Numbered from the stretch's first letter, positions 8,401 to 17,556 are shown. The stretch: DNA of 48,063 bases from JBHGXV01 sp041920505 (GCA_041920505.1 JBHGXV010000017.1:1-48063), one strand, 5' to 3'. Translations and numbers: made by a program. The notes: a model not told the origin generated them from the letters alone.

Positions 8401-9101
8401 AGGCTTCCTCCCAGCCCGGGATTGCGCAAGGCATACCCCAGCCCGCGGCGCGTAATGATGTATTTGGGTTGACTGGGATCATCCTCGATCTTTTCCCTCA
8501 ATCGGCGCACCGTGACGTCTACCGTCCGCACGTCGCCGAAGTAGTCAAACCCCCACACGGCCTGCAACAGGTGCTCCCTCGTCAATACCTGTCCCTGATG
8601 GCGGGCCAGATACACCAGCAATTCAAACTCGCGGTGGGTCAGTTCAAGCGTCTCCCCCTGCTTGGTGACGGTGTAGGACTGCAGGTCAATCTCCAGTTCG
8701 TGAATGCGCAAAAAGTGACCGACCGCCTCGTCCTCTTTCGGGTTTTGCCGCCGCAAATGGGCCTTTACCCGGGCCACCAGTTCCCGTGCGCTGAACGGTT
8801 TGGTCACATAATCGTCTGCGCCGAGTTCCAGTCCCAGCACCTTGTCCAATTCCGAATCTTTGGCCGTCAGCATAATGATCGGCATCTGATGGGACTGTCT
8901 CACGATCCGGCAGACGTCCATTCCGTCCCGGCCGGGCAACATCACATCCAGCAAAATCAGATCAGGCCGCTCCGCTTGCACCATCTGCAAGGCCTCTTCG
9001 CCGTCGTAGGCGCATACGACCTGGTACCCTTCCTTTTCCAGTGTGAATTTCAAAATGTCCGCAATCGGTCTTTCGTCGTCGACGACCAGGAGCTTGGCCA
9101 T
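8397..9101 (-). CDS. walR: Response regulator WalR
   Basis: WalR is the OmpR/PhoB-type partner of WalK and controls autolysin and wall-metabolism genes. The 234 residues hold a receiver domain with acidic D8/D9, phospho-acceptor D52 (LILLDVMLPG), T79 and K101 (TKPF). A winged helix follows, with ELTHREFELLVYLA and a DNA-recognition helix in DVRTVDVTVRRLREKIE. It is the first gene of walR-walK-walH-walI-walJ. The ribosome site AAGGGGGGAG is strong. I found no convincing promoter in the 118-base gap behind the M23 peptidase, though a terminator there makes a separate promoter necessary. Confidence 0.95.
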   Translation of the reverse strand: MAKLLVVDDERPIADILKFTLEKEGYQVVCAYDGEEALQMVQAERPDLILLDVMLPGRDGMDVCRIVRQSHQMPIIMLTAKDSELDKVLGLELGADDYVTKPFSARELVARVKAHLRRQNPKEDEAVGHFLRIHELEIDLQSYTVTKQGETLELTHREFELLVYLARHQGQVLTREHLLQAVWGFDYFGDVRTVDVTVRRLREKIEDDPSQPKYIITRRGLGYALRNPGLGGSL

Positions 9102-9184
9102 GGTGCTCCCCCCTTACTACTGTAATGGATTCCACTCCTTTCAACCGTTTTCCTGCCTGCCGTCGCTGTTGGAAAATATAGAAA

Positions 9185-9210
9185 AGCTGCCCTTCCAAGG
9201 AAGAGCAGCT
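9185..9210 (-). terminator. Terminator between the M23 peptidase gene and walR
   Basis: A stem of AGCTGC plus CTTCC pairing with GGAAG plus GCAGCT (one internal mismatch, 2-base loop as drawn) is followed on the minus strand by TTTTCTATATTTT. It begins 10 bases after the peptidase stop. Confidence 0.75.
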
Positions 9211-9219
9211 CGTTTGTTC

Positions 9220-10719
9220 TTAACGACCGAGGAACAACAGCGGGTTCATCACCCGTCCGTTTTTATGCACTTCAAAATGCAGGTGAACACCGGTTGCGTC
9301 GCCGGTTTCGCCCATGACCCCCAGGATTTTTCCTTTGGGCACAACGTCACCGACTTTGACTCGGATCGATTTCATGTGGCCGTACAACGTCTCAATGCCG
9401 TTGCCGTGATCGATGACCACACAGTTGCCGTAGTCGCCGTCCCATCCGGCAGAGACGACGCGGCCGTTGTCGGCGGCGCGGATCAACCCGGACCCGGCGA
9501 TATCGATCCCTTTGTGCAGTCTTCCCCAACGCATGCCGAAGCCGCTGCTGATATAACCGTCAGCCGGCCAACTCAGACGGCCTGTCCCACGCGAAGGAAT
9601 CACCTTGGTTCCCTGTTCGACGATCTTCGGAACCGGTTCCGTGAGAATTTGCTGGTCGAGCACTTTCTTCTCGACGACTTGTCCGTTTTCCTTGATGATT
9701 TGATAGTGGACGCGCTTCTTTCCTTCGTGCCCTTCCTGCACCACCTTGGTTTCGCCTTTGGGCAGTTGGTTGTTGGCGCGCGTTTGCACGGAATAGTCGA
9801 TCACTTCGTCTTCGGTCGACTCTTCCACCACCTGTACGGTGACCAATGGCTTGATGGCGGTAACATTCAGTTGTTGCCCCAGTTGCAGCAACGTATCTTC
9901 CGTCACACCCGGATTGTTGGCGTAAATGTCTTTGGAGGTAATACCGTATTTTTTCGCAATGCAACTGATGCAATCGCCTTCTTGTACGGTATGTATCACT
10001 TGTTTGACAGTGCCCTTGCTCAACAGCTCCTGGAGCTTGTCCACCGAGAGCACCTGTGCGGCAGGTACGGAGTCCGCCTCCGTTTTCACGTCTTCCTTAA
10101 ACCGCACTTGCTTGACAGCCGGTTCCTTTGCCCCGCTGTCCAACGAGGCTGCGACCGCTTGTTTTTTCCCTGTCGGCGCGTCAACACCGCCGTACTTTTG
10201 CTTGAGCAGGGCCAGCGCTTTTTGCGCGTCTTCCTCGTTTGCGGCGTACCCGACCACCTGTCCGTTGACGATGATTTTCACGGCCTGCACCTTGATCTCG
10301 GCTTCCTTGGCCAACGCAGCCAGTGCCGCCGCGTCATCGTACTTGCCTTTGTACACACTTTCTTCCACAAACGTTATGTAGTCGGATAATGTGAGCGAAA
10401 GCCCGTTATGTTTCGACTGTTCCTTCAGTTGAGCGTCTGCCCAGTGGTACACCACATCGGGACTGCTGACGACTCCCAATTCCTTGCCGTTGACGATCAC
10501 ATGGTATATGGAGACGATGTTGGATGTATAATAATGGTTTGCGTATGCTGCGGTAGATGCTGTCAGGAGCAACGTTGCCGCGATGATGCCCACTTGCTTT
10601 TTGTGATGCTGTGCATAGGACCAAACGAAATCGCTCACTCGTTTGGCCTGCTGGCTGCTGCGTCGGAGGTAAGGAACCACCCGCTGCTTCCACCAGCCCT
10701 TCACATCGGCCGGTTGCAT
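9220..10719 (-). CDS. Envelope peptidoglycan endopeptidase: TM + LysM + G5 + M23
   Basis: Probably a membrane-anchored LytM-type metallopeptidase that cuts peptide cross-links in peptidoglycan. After a basic N-terminus comes one transmembrane helix (VGIIAATLLLTASTAAYA) and a long stalk. A LysM domain follows (HTVQEGDCISCIAKKYG...DIYANNP), then a G5 domain (TVQVVEESTEDEVIDYSVQ...). The C-terminal M23 domain has zinc-site motifs HKGIDIA and VHLHFEVHKNG. Three start codons lie close together. ATG 10719 (MQPADVKGWW) is chosen because GGGAGG lies 10 bases before it; the first ATG at 10737 lacks a good site. Its place next to walR fits WalR-controlled wall growth, but I see no clear WalR box. Confidence 0.88.
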   Translation of the reverse strand: MQPADVKGWWKQRVVPYLRRSSQQAKRVSDFVWSYAQHHKKQVGIIAATLLLTASTAAYANHYYTSNIVSIYHVIVNGKELGVVSSPDVVYHWADAQLKEQSKHNGLSLTLSDYITFVEESVYKGKYDDAAALAALAKEAEIKVQAVKIIVNGQVVGYAANEEDAQKALALLKQKYGGVDAPTGKKQAVAASLDSGAKEPAVKQVRFKEDVKTEADSVPAAQVLSVDKLQELLSKGTVKQVIHTVQEGDCISCIAKKYGITSKDIYANNPGVTEDTLLQLGQQLNVTAIKPLVTVQVVEESTEDEVIDYSVQTRANNQLPKGETKVVQEGHEGKKRVHYQIIKENGQVVEKKVLDQQILTEPVPKIVEQGTKVIPSRGTGRLSWPADGYISSGFGMRWGRLHKGIDIAGSGLIRAADNGRVVSAGWDGDYGNCVVIDHGNGIETLYGHMKSIRVKVGDVVPKGKILGVMGETGDATGVHLHFEVHKNGRVMNPLLFLGR

Positions 10720-10950
10720 GCTTTGCATCCCTCCCATAACCGCTTATTTTTTGAATATTTTCAAAATGAAGTGTTTGTGCGTTTTTCCTGAAAATTCCCT
10801 TACTTTCTCCAAAATCCATTCAAAACCCAACTAAAACGACTTTACCATAGGCTGTACAAGAACATCAAGTGTAAAATGCCGTCGAAAAAGATCTGTTGAC
10901 AGGTGTCATAAAATGGTCATCCTTTGCAGTACGGCGAACTGTAAATGAGC

Positions 10951-10983
10951 AGCCACCTTTCCGTTCTCAAGGGAAAGGTGGCT
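10951..10983. terminator. Strong 12-bp hairpin between two minus-strand genes
   Basis: AGCCACCTTTCC and GGAAAGGTGGCT form a perfect 12-bp stem with a 9-base loop, 16 bases after the small-protein gene. The U-tract is weak on the minus side (GCTCATTT) and slightly better on the plus side (ATTTTC). It is probably the terminator of the gene at 10999-11208. Confidence 0.65.
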
Positions 10984-10998
10984 ATTTTCGTGAAGGCA

Positions 10999-11208
10999 TC
11001 AACGTTTTACCTCTACCATCGATGTGACGTCTTTCAATGCGAGGCGGCGGAAGGTGGTGCGTTCCTCGTCTTTTTCCGTATACGTCGTGATAAAGCAAAT
11101 ATACCCTTTGCTCACGTGCGACATCGTCCCGTTGATCACGTACCCGTTAAACGTTTTGACCTCCACTTTTTTGCCTACCAGTTTCAGCGCTTTTTGATCG
11201 AAACCCAT
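10999..11208 (-). CDS. Small basic beta-rich protein of unknown function
   Basis: This 69-residue protein is predicted to be almost all beta: LVGKKVEVKTFNGYVINGTM, then KGYICFITTYTEKDE and RTTFRRLALKDVTSMVEV. The alternating pattern and size suggest an SH3- or Sm-like small barrel, which often binds nucleic acid or protein; this is inference only. The ATG at 11208 is preceded by GAGGTG at 6 bases. A GTG nine bases earlier lies inside that ribosome site and is less likely. It stands alone between the purA terminator and a strong hairpin. I do not recognise a named family. Confidence 0.65.
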   Translation of the reverse strand: MGFDQKALKLVGKKVEVKTFNGYVINGTMSHVSKGYICFITTYTEKDEERTTFRRLALKDVTSMVEVKR

Positions 11209-11320
11209 CGTAAACACCTCGTTTTCGTTTGGTAGGATACCATATGCCCAGACGACAACGAGTGGTGAATTGTCCTCACGAAAAAATTTTGATGATCTTG
11301 TCCGTTCTCGCCCAAAACGA

Positions 11321-11348
11321 AAGGCTGCCGAGAACAGACGGCAGCCTT
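11321..11348 (-). terminator. purA terminator
   Basis: A 10-bp perfect stem (AAGGCTGCCG / CGGCAGCCTT, 8-base loop) is followed on the minus strand by TTTCGTTTTG. It begins 25 bases after the purA stop. Confidence 0.8.
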
Positions 11349-11373
11349 GATCCTGATATGGATGGGGAACCGA

Positions 11374-12660
11374 TTAGGCGTAAATGCCCCGCACCACAAC
11401 GGTTTGCTCCCGGTCGGGACCAACCGAGAAAATCGACAGCGGAATGCCGGTCAACTGGGTAATGCGTTCGATGTAATGACGGGCGTTTTCCGGCAGGTCG
11501 TTGATGTTGCGGATCCCGGAAATGTCTTCGTGCCAGCCCGGCAGTTCTTCGTAAACCGGCTCGCATTTGGCCAGTACATTCAGACTGGCCGGGAACTCTT
11601 CGATGATCTCGCCGTTGTATTTGTACGCCGTGCAGATACGCAGGGTGTCAATGCCGGTCAACGTATCCAGCTTGGTGATCGCCAGGCCGGTAATTCCGCT
11701 GACACGGCGGGCATGACGAACGACCACGCTGTCAAACCAGCCGATGCGGCGCGGACGTCCGGTCGTGGTTCCGTACTCTGCGCCCACCTCGCGAATATGA
11801 TCGCCGGTCGCATCGTGCAACTCGGTCGGGAACGGACCGTCACCGACACGGGTGGTGTACGCTTTGGCCACACCGATCACCTGATGAATTTTCGTCGGAC
11901 CGACACCGGAACCGATCGTGACACCGCCGGCGATCGGGTTGGACGAAGTGACATACGGATAGGTGCCCTGATCGATATCCAGCATCACCCCTTGTGCCCC
12001 TTCAAACAGCACGCGGTTGCCGCGGTCGATTGCGTCGTTGAGCACAACGGAGGTGTCGGCCACGTACGGACGGATAATCTCCGCGTAACCGAGGTACTCT
12101 TCGAGAATTTCCTGCAGGTCAAAGCCGGTCTCGTTGTACAGCTTTTCCAGAATGCGGTTTTTCTCCGCCAGGTTGCGGGTCAGCTTGCGCTCGAACTCCT
12201 CGCGGTCAAGCAAATCGGCGATGCGAATCCCGATGCGGGCGGCCTTGTCCATGTAGGTGGGACCGATCCCTTTGCGGGTCGTGCCGATCTTGTTTTCGCC
12301 CTTGCTCTCTTCCTCGATGCCGTCCAGTTTGATGTGGTACGGCATGATCACATGCGCCCGGTTGCTGATCTTCAGGTTTTTCGTGGAAAACCCGAATCCA
12401 TGCAGGTATTCCAACTCAGCCACCAGCGCTTTCGGGTCGATCACCATGCCGTTGCCGATGACGCAAGTCTTGTCTTTATAGAAAATTCCCGATGGAATCA
12501 AATGCAGTTTGTATTTGTTTCCGTTAAAAATGATCGTGTGCCCGGCGTTGTTTCCGCCCTGGTAACGGGCCACCACTTCGGCGGTTTCAGCCAGGTAATC
12601 CGTAATTTTCCCTTTTCCTTCATCGCCCCACTGGGTTCCGACGACAACAACTGTTGACAT
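11374..12660 (-). CDS. purA: Adenylosuccinate synthetase
   Basis: PurA makes adenylosuccinate from IMP, aspartate and GTP, the first committed step from IMP to AMP. The 428 residues are full length. Visible motifs are VVVVGTQWGDEGKGKI (GTP/IMP binding, catalytic Asp), NNAGHTI with the catalytic His, GTTRKGIGPTYMDK, and VGDGPFPTEL. The ATG at 12660 has a near-perfect AGGAGGTG at 6 bases; a GTG three codons earlier is part of that site and is not the start. It is monocistronic, with its own promoter at 12697-12725 and its own terminator. Confidence 0.97.
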   Translation of the reverse strand: MSTVVVVGTQWGDEGKGKITDYLAETAEVVARYQGGNNAGHTIIFNGNKYKLHLIPSGIFYKDKTCVIGNGMVIDPKALVAELEYLHGFGFSTKNLKISNRAHVIMPYHIKLDGIEEESKGENKIGTTRKGIGPTYMDKAARIGIRIADLLDREEFERKLTRNLAEKNRILEKLYNETGFDLQEILEEYLGYAEIIRPYVADTSVVLNDAIDRGNRVLFEGAQGVMLDIDQGTYPYVTSSNPIAGGVTIGSGVGPTKIHQVIGVAKAYTTRVGDGPFPTELHDATGDHIREVGAEYGTTTGRPRRIGWFDSVVVRHARRVSGITGLAITKLDTLTGIDTLRICTAYKYNGEIIEEFPASLNVLAKCEPVYEELPGWHEDISGIRNINDLPENARHYIERITQLTGIPLSIFSVGPDREQTVVVRGIYA

Positions 12661-12696
12661 CGCAAACACCTCCTAAACCTTGTCAGAAACATATTT

Positions 12697-12725
12697 AGTG
12701 TACTAAACCGGTATGCCGATGTCAA
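12697..12725 (-). promoter_or_regulatory. Sigma-A promoter of purA
   Basis: On the minus strand TTGACA (12720-12725) and TACACT (12697-12702) are separated by exactly 17 bases. Transcription would start near 12690, about 30 bases before the purA start codon. Confidence 0.75.
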
Positions 12726-12728
12726 ACC

Positions 12729-12773
12729 AAATCCGAACGATATTCAAAAAAGATCAAAAATATGTTCGTCATG
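12729..12773. promoter_or_regulatory. Possible PurR operator (inverted PurBox pair) upstream of purA
   Basis: AAATCCGAACGAT (12729-12741) matches the PurBox AWWWCCGAACWWT at all but one position. An inverted GTTCG core follows at 12764-12768. The gap between boxes is about 19 bases rather than the usual 16-17, and the second box is weak. The location just upstream of the -35 fits PurR control of purA in Bacilli. Confidence 0.4.
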
Positions 12774-12795
12774 AACACCTTGTACACATAAAGAA

Positions 12796-12822
12796 AAGAA
12801 ATGCCGTTTTGCGGCATTTCTT
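12796..12822 (-). terminator. dnaB terminator
   Basis: An 11-bp perfect stem (AAGAAATGCCG / CGGCATTTCTT) with a 5-base loop directly follows the dnaB stop and runs into TTCTTT on the minus strand. It closes the yybS-gdpP-rplI-dnaB run. Confidence 0.85.
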
Positions 12823-12823
12823 C

Positions 12824-14173
12824 TCAGCCTGCAACATCCCTATAACGATTATCCAGGCTGACAAACTTGTTGTATTCCTTGAGGAACGCCAGCTCCACCG
12901 TTCCGGTCGGGCCGTTCCGCTGCTTGGCGATGATCACTTCGACGACGTTTTTGTTCTCTGTCTCCCGGTCGTAGTAGTCATCCCGGTACAAGAAGGCGAC
13001 GATATCGGCATCCTGCTCGATCGACCCGGACTCGCGGATGTCGGACATCATCGGCCGCTTGTCCTGCCGTTGTTCGACGGAGCGACTCAACTGCGACAAC
13101 GCGATGACAGGCACGTTCAGCTCCCGCGCGATCCCTTTGAGCGTGCGGGAGATTTCGGAGACCTCCTGTTGCCGGTTCTCGCCGCGGCCGCGCCCGTGAA
13201 TCAGTTGCAGGTAGTCGATCAGGATCAACCCGAGCCCACGCTCAGCCTGCAAGCGACGGCATTTCGCCCTGATTTCCTGTACGGTGATGCCAGGGGTGTC
13301 GTCGATAAAAATCGGCGCTTTTGCCAGAGTGCCGATCGCCATCGTCAACTTCTGCCAGTCGTCCTCCTCCAGCCAGCCTGTCCGCATTTTCGACGCGTCC
13401 AGATTTCCCTCGGCGCAAATCATCCGCTGCACCAGTTGCGACGCCGCCATCTCCAGCGAAAAGATCGCCACCGTCTCTCCGGCGCGCGCGGCGACGTTTT
13501 GCGCCACGTTCAGGGCAAACGCCGTTTTCCCCACGGACGGACGGGCCGCGAGAATAATCAGATCAGAGCGCTGGAATCCGGAGGTCATGCGGTCCAGATC
13601 GGGATAGCCCGACGGGATCCCGGTCACTTCCCCCCGACGTTGGCTCAGGAATTCGATCCGTTCATACGTCTCCATTAGCACGTCGCGAATCGGCAAAAAG
13701 CCGCCGCTGCTGCGATTCTGGGCGATTTCCAGAATGTATCGCTCGGCATCGGCGATAATCTGGCCGACATCGTCCTCGCGGGTATAACCGTCGTTGGCGA
13801 TTTTCGTCGCGGTCCGGATTAACCGGCGAAGCAGCGACTTTTCTTCGACGATGCGGGCGTAGTATTCGACGTTTGCCGCCGTCGGCACCGAACTGGCCAG
13901 CTCCGTCAAATACGTGACGCCTCCCACTTCGTCCAGCAGTTTGTGATCCTGCAGCTCGGCCGTGACGGTGACCAGGTCGACCGGCTCGCCTTTTTCGTAC
14001 AAATCGAGAATCGTTTTGAAAATGCGCTGATGCGCCTGTTTGTAAAAGTCCTCAGGACGAAGGATCTCAACAGCCGTAATGAGAGCTTCCTTAGCCAAGA
14101 ACACGGCACCTAACACAGATTGTTCTGCTTCGATGTTTTGGGGCGGTACTCGGTCCAAAAACAGGTCGCTCAC
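12824..14173 (-). CDS. dnaB: Replicative DNA helicase DnaB (DnaC in B. subtilis naming)
   Basis: This hexameric 5'-3' helicase unwinds DNA at the replication fork and is loaded at oriC. The 449 residues include the N-terminal primase-binding domain (about 1-150) and a RecA-like core with Walker A ARPSVGKT (211-218) and Walker B LILIDYLQLI (316-325). Both are intact and I see no intein. The GTG start at 14173 is preceded by GAGGG at 7 bases. It follows rplI by 30 bases, the order known from other Bacilli. Confidence 0.97.
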   Translation of the reverse strand: MSDLFLDRVPPQNIEAEQSVLGAVFLAKEALITAVEILRPEDFYKQAHQRIFKTILDLYEKGEPVDLVTVTAELQDHKLLDEVGGVTYLTELASSVPTAANVEYYARIVEEKSLLRRLIRTATKIANDGYTREDDVGQIIADAERYILEIAQNRSSGGFLPIRDVLMETYERIEFLSQRRGEVTGIPSGYPDLDRMTSGFQRSDLIILAARPSVGKTAFALNVAQNVAARAGETVAIFSLEMAASQLVQRMICAEGNLDASKMRTGWLEEDDWQKLTMAIGTLAKAPIFIDDTPGITVQEIRAKCRRLQAERGLGLILIDYLQLIHGRGRGENRQQEVSEISRTLKGIARELNVPVIALSQLSRSVEQRQDKRPMMSDIRESGSIEQDADIVAFLYRDDYYDRETENKNVVEVIIAKQRNGPTGTVELAFLKEYNKFVSLDNRYRDVAG

Positions 14174-14203
14174 ACCTTATCCCTCGCTTCCTGCGTCTTG
14201 TGG

Positions 14204-14647
14204 TTACTCCTCGATCACATGCACTTTCAGAGTGGCAGTCACTTCGTTATGCAACTTCACTTTTACCTGGGTCACGCCGAGAGAGCGGATATTCTCCATA
14301 TCCAGCTTGCGTTTGTCCAGTTTGATCCCTTCCTGCTCTTCCAACGCCTGCACAACCTGCTTGCTGGAGATAGCGCCAAACAGGCGGCCGCCTTCACCGG
14401 CTTTTCCCTTTACCTTCACGGTCAACTCGTTCAGTTTTTTCGCCAGCTCCTGCGCTTCCAGCTTCTCCTGCTCCTTGCGTTTTTCCTCGCTGCGCTGCTG
14501 CGCCTCAAGCACTTTCAGGTTGCTTTCCGTGGCTTCTTTTACCAGCCCCCTGGGCAACAAAAAGTTGCGTACGTAACCTTCGGAGAGGTCTTTGATTTCC
14601 CCTTTTTTCCCTTGTCCTTTTACGTCTTTCAAGAAAATCACTTTCAT
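14204..14647 (-). CDS. rplI: Ribosomal protein bL9
   Basis: L9 binds 23S rRNA near the base of the L1 stalk. The 147 residues show the diagnostic N-terminal domain (MKVIFLKDVKGQGKKGEIKD, then GYVRNFLLPRGLV), the long connecting helix rich in K/E/Q, and the C-terminal rRNA-binding domain. A ribosome site GAAGGAGGAG precedes the ATG. It lies between gdpP (14-base gap) and dnaB. Confidence 0.97.
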   Translation of the reverse strand: MKVIFLKDVKGQGKKGEIKDLSEGYVRNFLLPRGLVKEATESNLKVLEAQQRSEEKRKEQEKLEAQELAKKLNELTVKVKGKAGEGGRLFGAISSKQVVQALEEQEGIKLDKRKLDMENIRSLGVTQVKVKLHNEVTATLKVHVIEE

Positions 14648-14661
14648 GACTTTCTCCTCCT

Positions 14662-16602
14662 TCAGGCCAAGCCGTCGATGACTTCTTTCAACTGTCGAAC
14701 GGCTTCGGGTATTGTGGTATGTTCCAACTGGGTGGCCGCCCCGGTCAAATGGCCGCCGCCGCCCAGTTGCTCCATGATGGACTGCACGTTGATGTCTCCA
14801 AGCGAGCGGGCACTGATCAGGATCGCGCCGTCGTTTCGCTTGGCGACGACAAACGACGCTTGAATCCCCGAAAGGGTCAGCAACAATTCGGCCGCCTGGG
14901 CCACTTCCACCTGCGAATACGACTCGTTGGGACTGCCGGTGGCAATGGCAATCTTGTCCTGGTACAATTCCGTGTTCATCACGATGCGCGCCCGTTTGAC
15001 GAACCGGCTGATGTCTTCTTTCAAAAAGCGCTGCACGGTTGCGGTATCCGCCCCGTTGCGCCGCAAAAACGACGCCGCTTCAAACGTCCGCGAGCCGGTG
15101 CGAAAGGCAAAGCTTTTGGTGTCCACGACAATCCCGGCCAACAGCGCGGTCGCAATCAGGCTGTCGATGTTGATCCGGTCGCTCTGATACTGGAGCAGTT
15201 CGGTCACCAGTTCGGAGGTGGACGACGCGTACGGCTCCAGGTAAATCAGCACCGGGTCGTCCACAAACTCTTCCGCCCGGCGGTGATGGTCGATCACCAC
15301 GATCCGGCTCGTCTCCTGCAACAACCTCGGCTCAATCACCAGGGATGGCCGGTGTGTATCGACGATGACCAACAGGGTACGTCCCGAAATTAGATGCAAG
15401 GCTTGATCCGGCGTGACAAACGACTCGAACAGCGCCTCCTGCGCGCGCACTTCCTGCATCAGCCGCTCAATCGCCGAATTGACTTCATCCAGCACGATGT
15501 ACGCCGACTTGTTGTGCACCTGCACGGCTTTGAGGACACCGAGCGAAGCGCCGATCGAATCCATGTCCGGATTTTTGTGTCCCATGACGATTACGTGGTC
15601 GGCTTCGTGAATCAAGTCCCGCAAGGCATGGGCAATGACGCGCGCACGTACGCGCGTGCGCTTTTCCACCGCGTTGGACTTGCCGCCGTAAAACGTCAGC
15701 TTGTTTCCCACCTTGATCGCCGCCTGATCCCCGCCCCGTCCAAGGGCGATGTCCAGACTGGACTGCGCGATCTGCCCCAGTTCTATAAAAGAGGAGACAC
15801 CGGCGCCGATTCCGATACTCAACGTGATCGGAATTTTGTTGTCGGCCGTCATTTCCCGCACGACATCCAGGATGTCAAAACGACTCTCCTCCAACTTTTC
15901 CAGTGTCTCTCGATCCATCAACGCCAAAAATTTGTCGGCCGCGAACCGACGAAGGTAAATGCCGTGTTTTTGCGCCCACTCGTTGATTACTCCGGACACA
16001 CTGGTCGACAGCAGGGTACGGCTCTGCTCGTCCATGACCTGTCCGACTTCGTCCAGATTGTCCAGATGGATGATCGCCAGTACGGACTTTTCCCGGTTGT
16101 ACCGGGCGCTTAGTTCCTTGTACTCGGTGATATCTGTAAAGTAGAGCAGCCGTTCCTCCGAACGCACGAGCACCTCGTACACCCGGTCATTGTAGCTGAA
16201 TTCCACCCGCTTTTGTTCCGGCTTCCACTCCAGTGACGGAAACACATCCGACAGGTTTTTGCCAATCAGCGCTTCTTCGCCGGCCAGCTTTTGCAAATAC
16301 GGATTGGTCCATTCAATCACGTTGTCGTCATTGTGCAACAGGATGCCGATCGGCATCTCCTGAATGACGCTCTCCCCGGCCTTTTTTACCCGGTGGGTGA
16401 TCGTGGCCAGATACAAGCGCAAATCCCGTTGAAACCCTTTTTCCATCTGAAGCGAGAAAAGCACAATGCCGATCAGGCAGACGATCCCGATCGCCCCGTA
16501 CATCCAGTGGTACAACGTTAAGATCGCTAACAGCAGCAAGCTAAAGCTGAGAGCTAAGACCATGTGCAGCCCGTACCAACGTTTCAAAAGGAACTTGGGC
16601 AT
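14662..16602 (-). CDS. gdpP: Cyclic-di-AMP phosphodiesterase GdpP (YybT)
   Basis: GdpP degrades c-di-AMP to pApA and so affects wall stress tolerance and potassium balance. The 646 residues contain two N-terminal transmembrane helices, a PAS-like domain, a degenerate GGDEF domain, and the DHH/DHHA1 phosphodiesterase. Metal motifs are visible as VMGHKNPDMDSIGASLG and VVIDHHRRAEEF, and the DHHA1 glycine motif as GGGGHLTGAA. The GGDEF active-site motif is not conserved, as usual for this family. It sits between yybS and rplI as in other Bacilli. Confidence 0.95.
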   Translation of the reverse strand: MPKFLLKRWYGLHMVLALSFSLLLLAILTLYHWMYGAIGIVCLIGIVLFSLQMEKGFQRDLRLYLATITHRVKKAGESVIQEMPIGILLHNDDNVIEWTNPYLQKLAGEEALIGKNLSDVFPSLEWKPEQKRVEFSYNDRVYEVLVRSEERLLYFTDITEYKELSARYNREKSVLAIIHLDNLDEVGQVMDEQSRTLLSTSVSGVINEWAQKHGIYLRRFAADKFLALMDRETLEKLEESRFDILDVVREMTADNKIPITLSIGIGAGVSSFIELGQIAQSSLDIALGRGGDQAAIKVGNKLTFYGGKSNAVEKRTRVRARVIAHALRDLIHEADHVIVMGHKNPDMDSIGASLGVLKAVQVHNKSAYIVLDEVNSAIERLMQEVRAQEALFESFVTPDQALHLISGRTLLVIVDTHRPSLVIEPRLLQETSRIVVIDHHRRAEEFVDDPVLIYLEPYASSTSELVTELLQYQSDRINIDSLIATALLAGIVVDTKSFAFRTGSRTFEAASFLRRNGADTATVQRFLKEDISRFVKRARIVMNTELYQDKIAIATGSPNESYSQVEVAQAAELLLTLSGIQASFVVAKRNDGAILISARSLGDINVQSIMEQLGGGGHLTGAATQLEHTTIPEAVRQLKEVIDGLA

Positions 16603-16617
16603 TTCCTCAGCTCCTCT

Positions 16618-17556
16618 TCACTTTCTCGTTTCCAAGCGTTTGCGCAATCCGACGCCAAGGTCAAAAATGCCTAGTAAGCTTAGTATATTAGCTAACAAGG
16701 GAAAAATAAATAGAGATACGACAAGCACGGGAGTGACTCGTTTCCAGCCTTTCCGGTACCCAAACAGCAAAACAAGGCTCATCCCCTGAAGCAGGAAGAC
16801 AAAATCAAGCATCACTCTCAGGTTGACCAAGGCCTTGGCCCAAAACGTCTCTCCCAGCGATCGGCCGAAGATCAGCATGAGCAACAGGGTCACAAAATAG
16901 TAATACAAGAGCGAGCGGGGAAAGCTCCATTCGCGAAGCGGTTTCAACGGCGGCAACGGGTGGCCCGTCCGGCTGGAAATCAACCGTGCCAGCCAGTGAT
17001 TGCAGGCTCCCGCCATCAAGCTGGAAATGACCAGTCCGGCCGGAAACAACAGGAGAAACTGATTGATCTGCAACTGTATCTCTTGCTTCAACTGTTCCCT
17101 GGTCATACCTGGGGCCAGCGGAAGGGAAGCGCTTTGTTCCACAAATTGCTGCATCGTTTTCTTGAAGGTGTCGAGCACGTCCACGTGCAGCACATAAGTA
17201 AGCACCACCAGACTGACGAGCGAGGAGACCAGCAACACCGCCGAACCGCCCACCACCGCCGGCAAGGCGGAGTTCCACCGTTTGTACAAAAAGCCCATGA
17301 CCGCACCGGCAAGCGCCATCGCCACGGCAGGCAGCATCCCCATCAAGCCAGTCAATATCAATCCCAAAAACGCGTACGTGGCGACAATCAAAGCCATGTC
17401 CCGGACGGTGCGTCTCGCTCCGAGCAAAATGAACGGAACAGGCAGGACCACCATCGCAAACGCGCCCAAAATGGTGTATGTATTCAACAGGAGCAGGACC
17501 GTAGATAAAGCCAACATCAACGCGTTTTCGGCTAGTTGTCTTGTCCGATTCAACAT
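16618..17556 (-). CDS. yybS: DUF2232 multi-spanning membrane protein YybS
   Basis: This 312-residue, very hydrophobic protein has about eight predicted membrane helices (for example ALMLALSTVLLLLNTYTILG and VVLTYVLHVDVL). An amphipathic stretch (about 120-150) lies between helices. It is the DUF2232/YybS family, whose role is unknown; a transporter or substrate-binding membrane component has been guessed. It starts the yybS-gdpP-rplI-dnaB run, 15 bases before gdpP. GGAGT lies 11 bases before the ATG. No clear promoter is visible between the rpsR terminator and this start. Confidence 0.85.
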   Translation of the reverse strand: MLNRTRQLAENALMLALSTVLLLLNTYTILGAFAMVVLPVPFILLGARRTVRDMALIVATYAFLGLILTGLMGMLPAVAMALAGAVMGFLYKRWNSALPAVVGGSAVLLVSSLVSLVVLTYVLHVDVLDTFKKTMQQFVEQSASLPLAPGMTREQLKQEIQLQINQFLLLFPAGLVISSLMAGACNHWLARLISSRTGHPLPPLKPLREWSFPRSLLYYYFVTLLLMLIFGRSLGETFWAKALVNLRVMLDFVFLLQGMSLVLLFGYRKGWKRVTPVLVVSLFIFPLLANILSLLGIFDLGVGLRKRLETRK

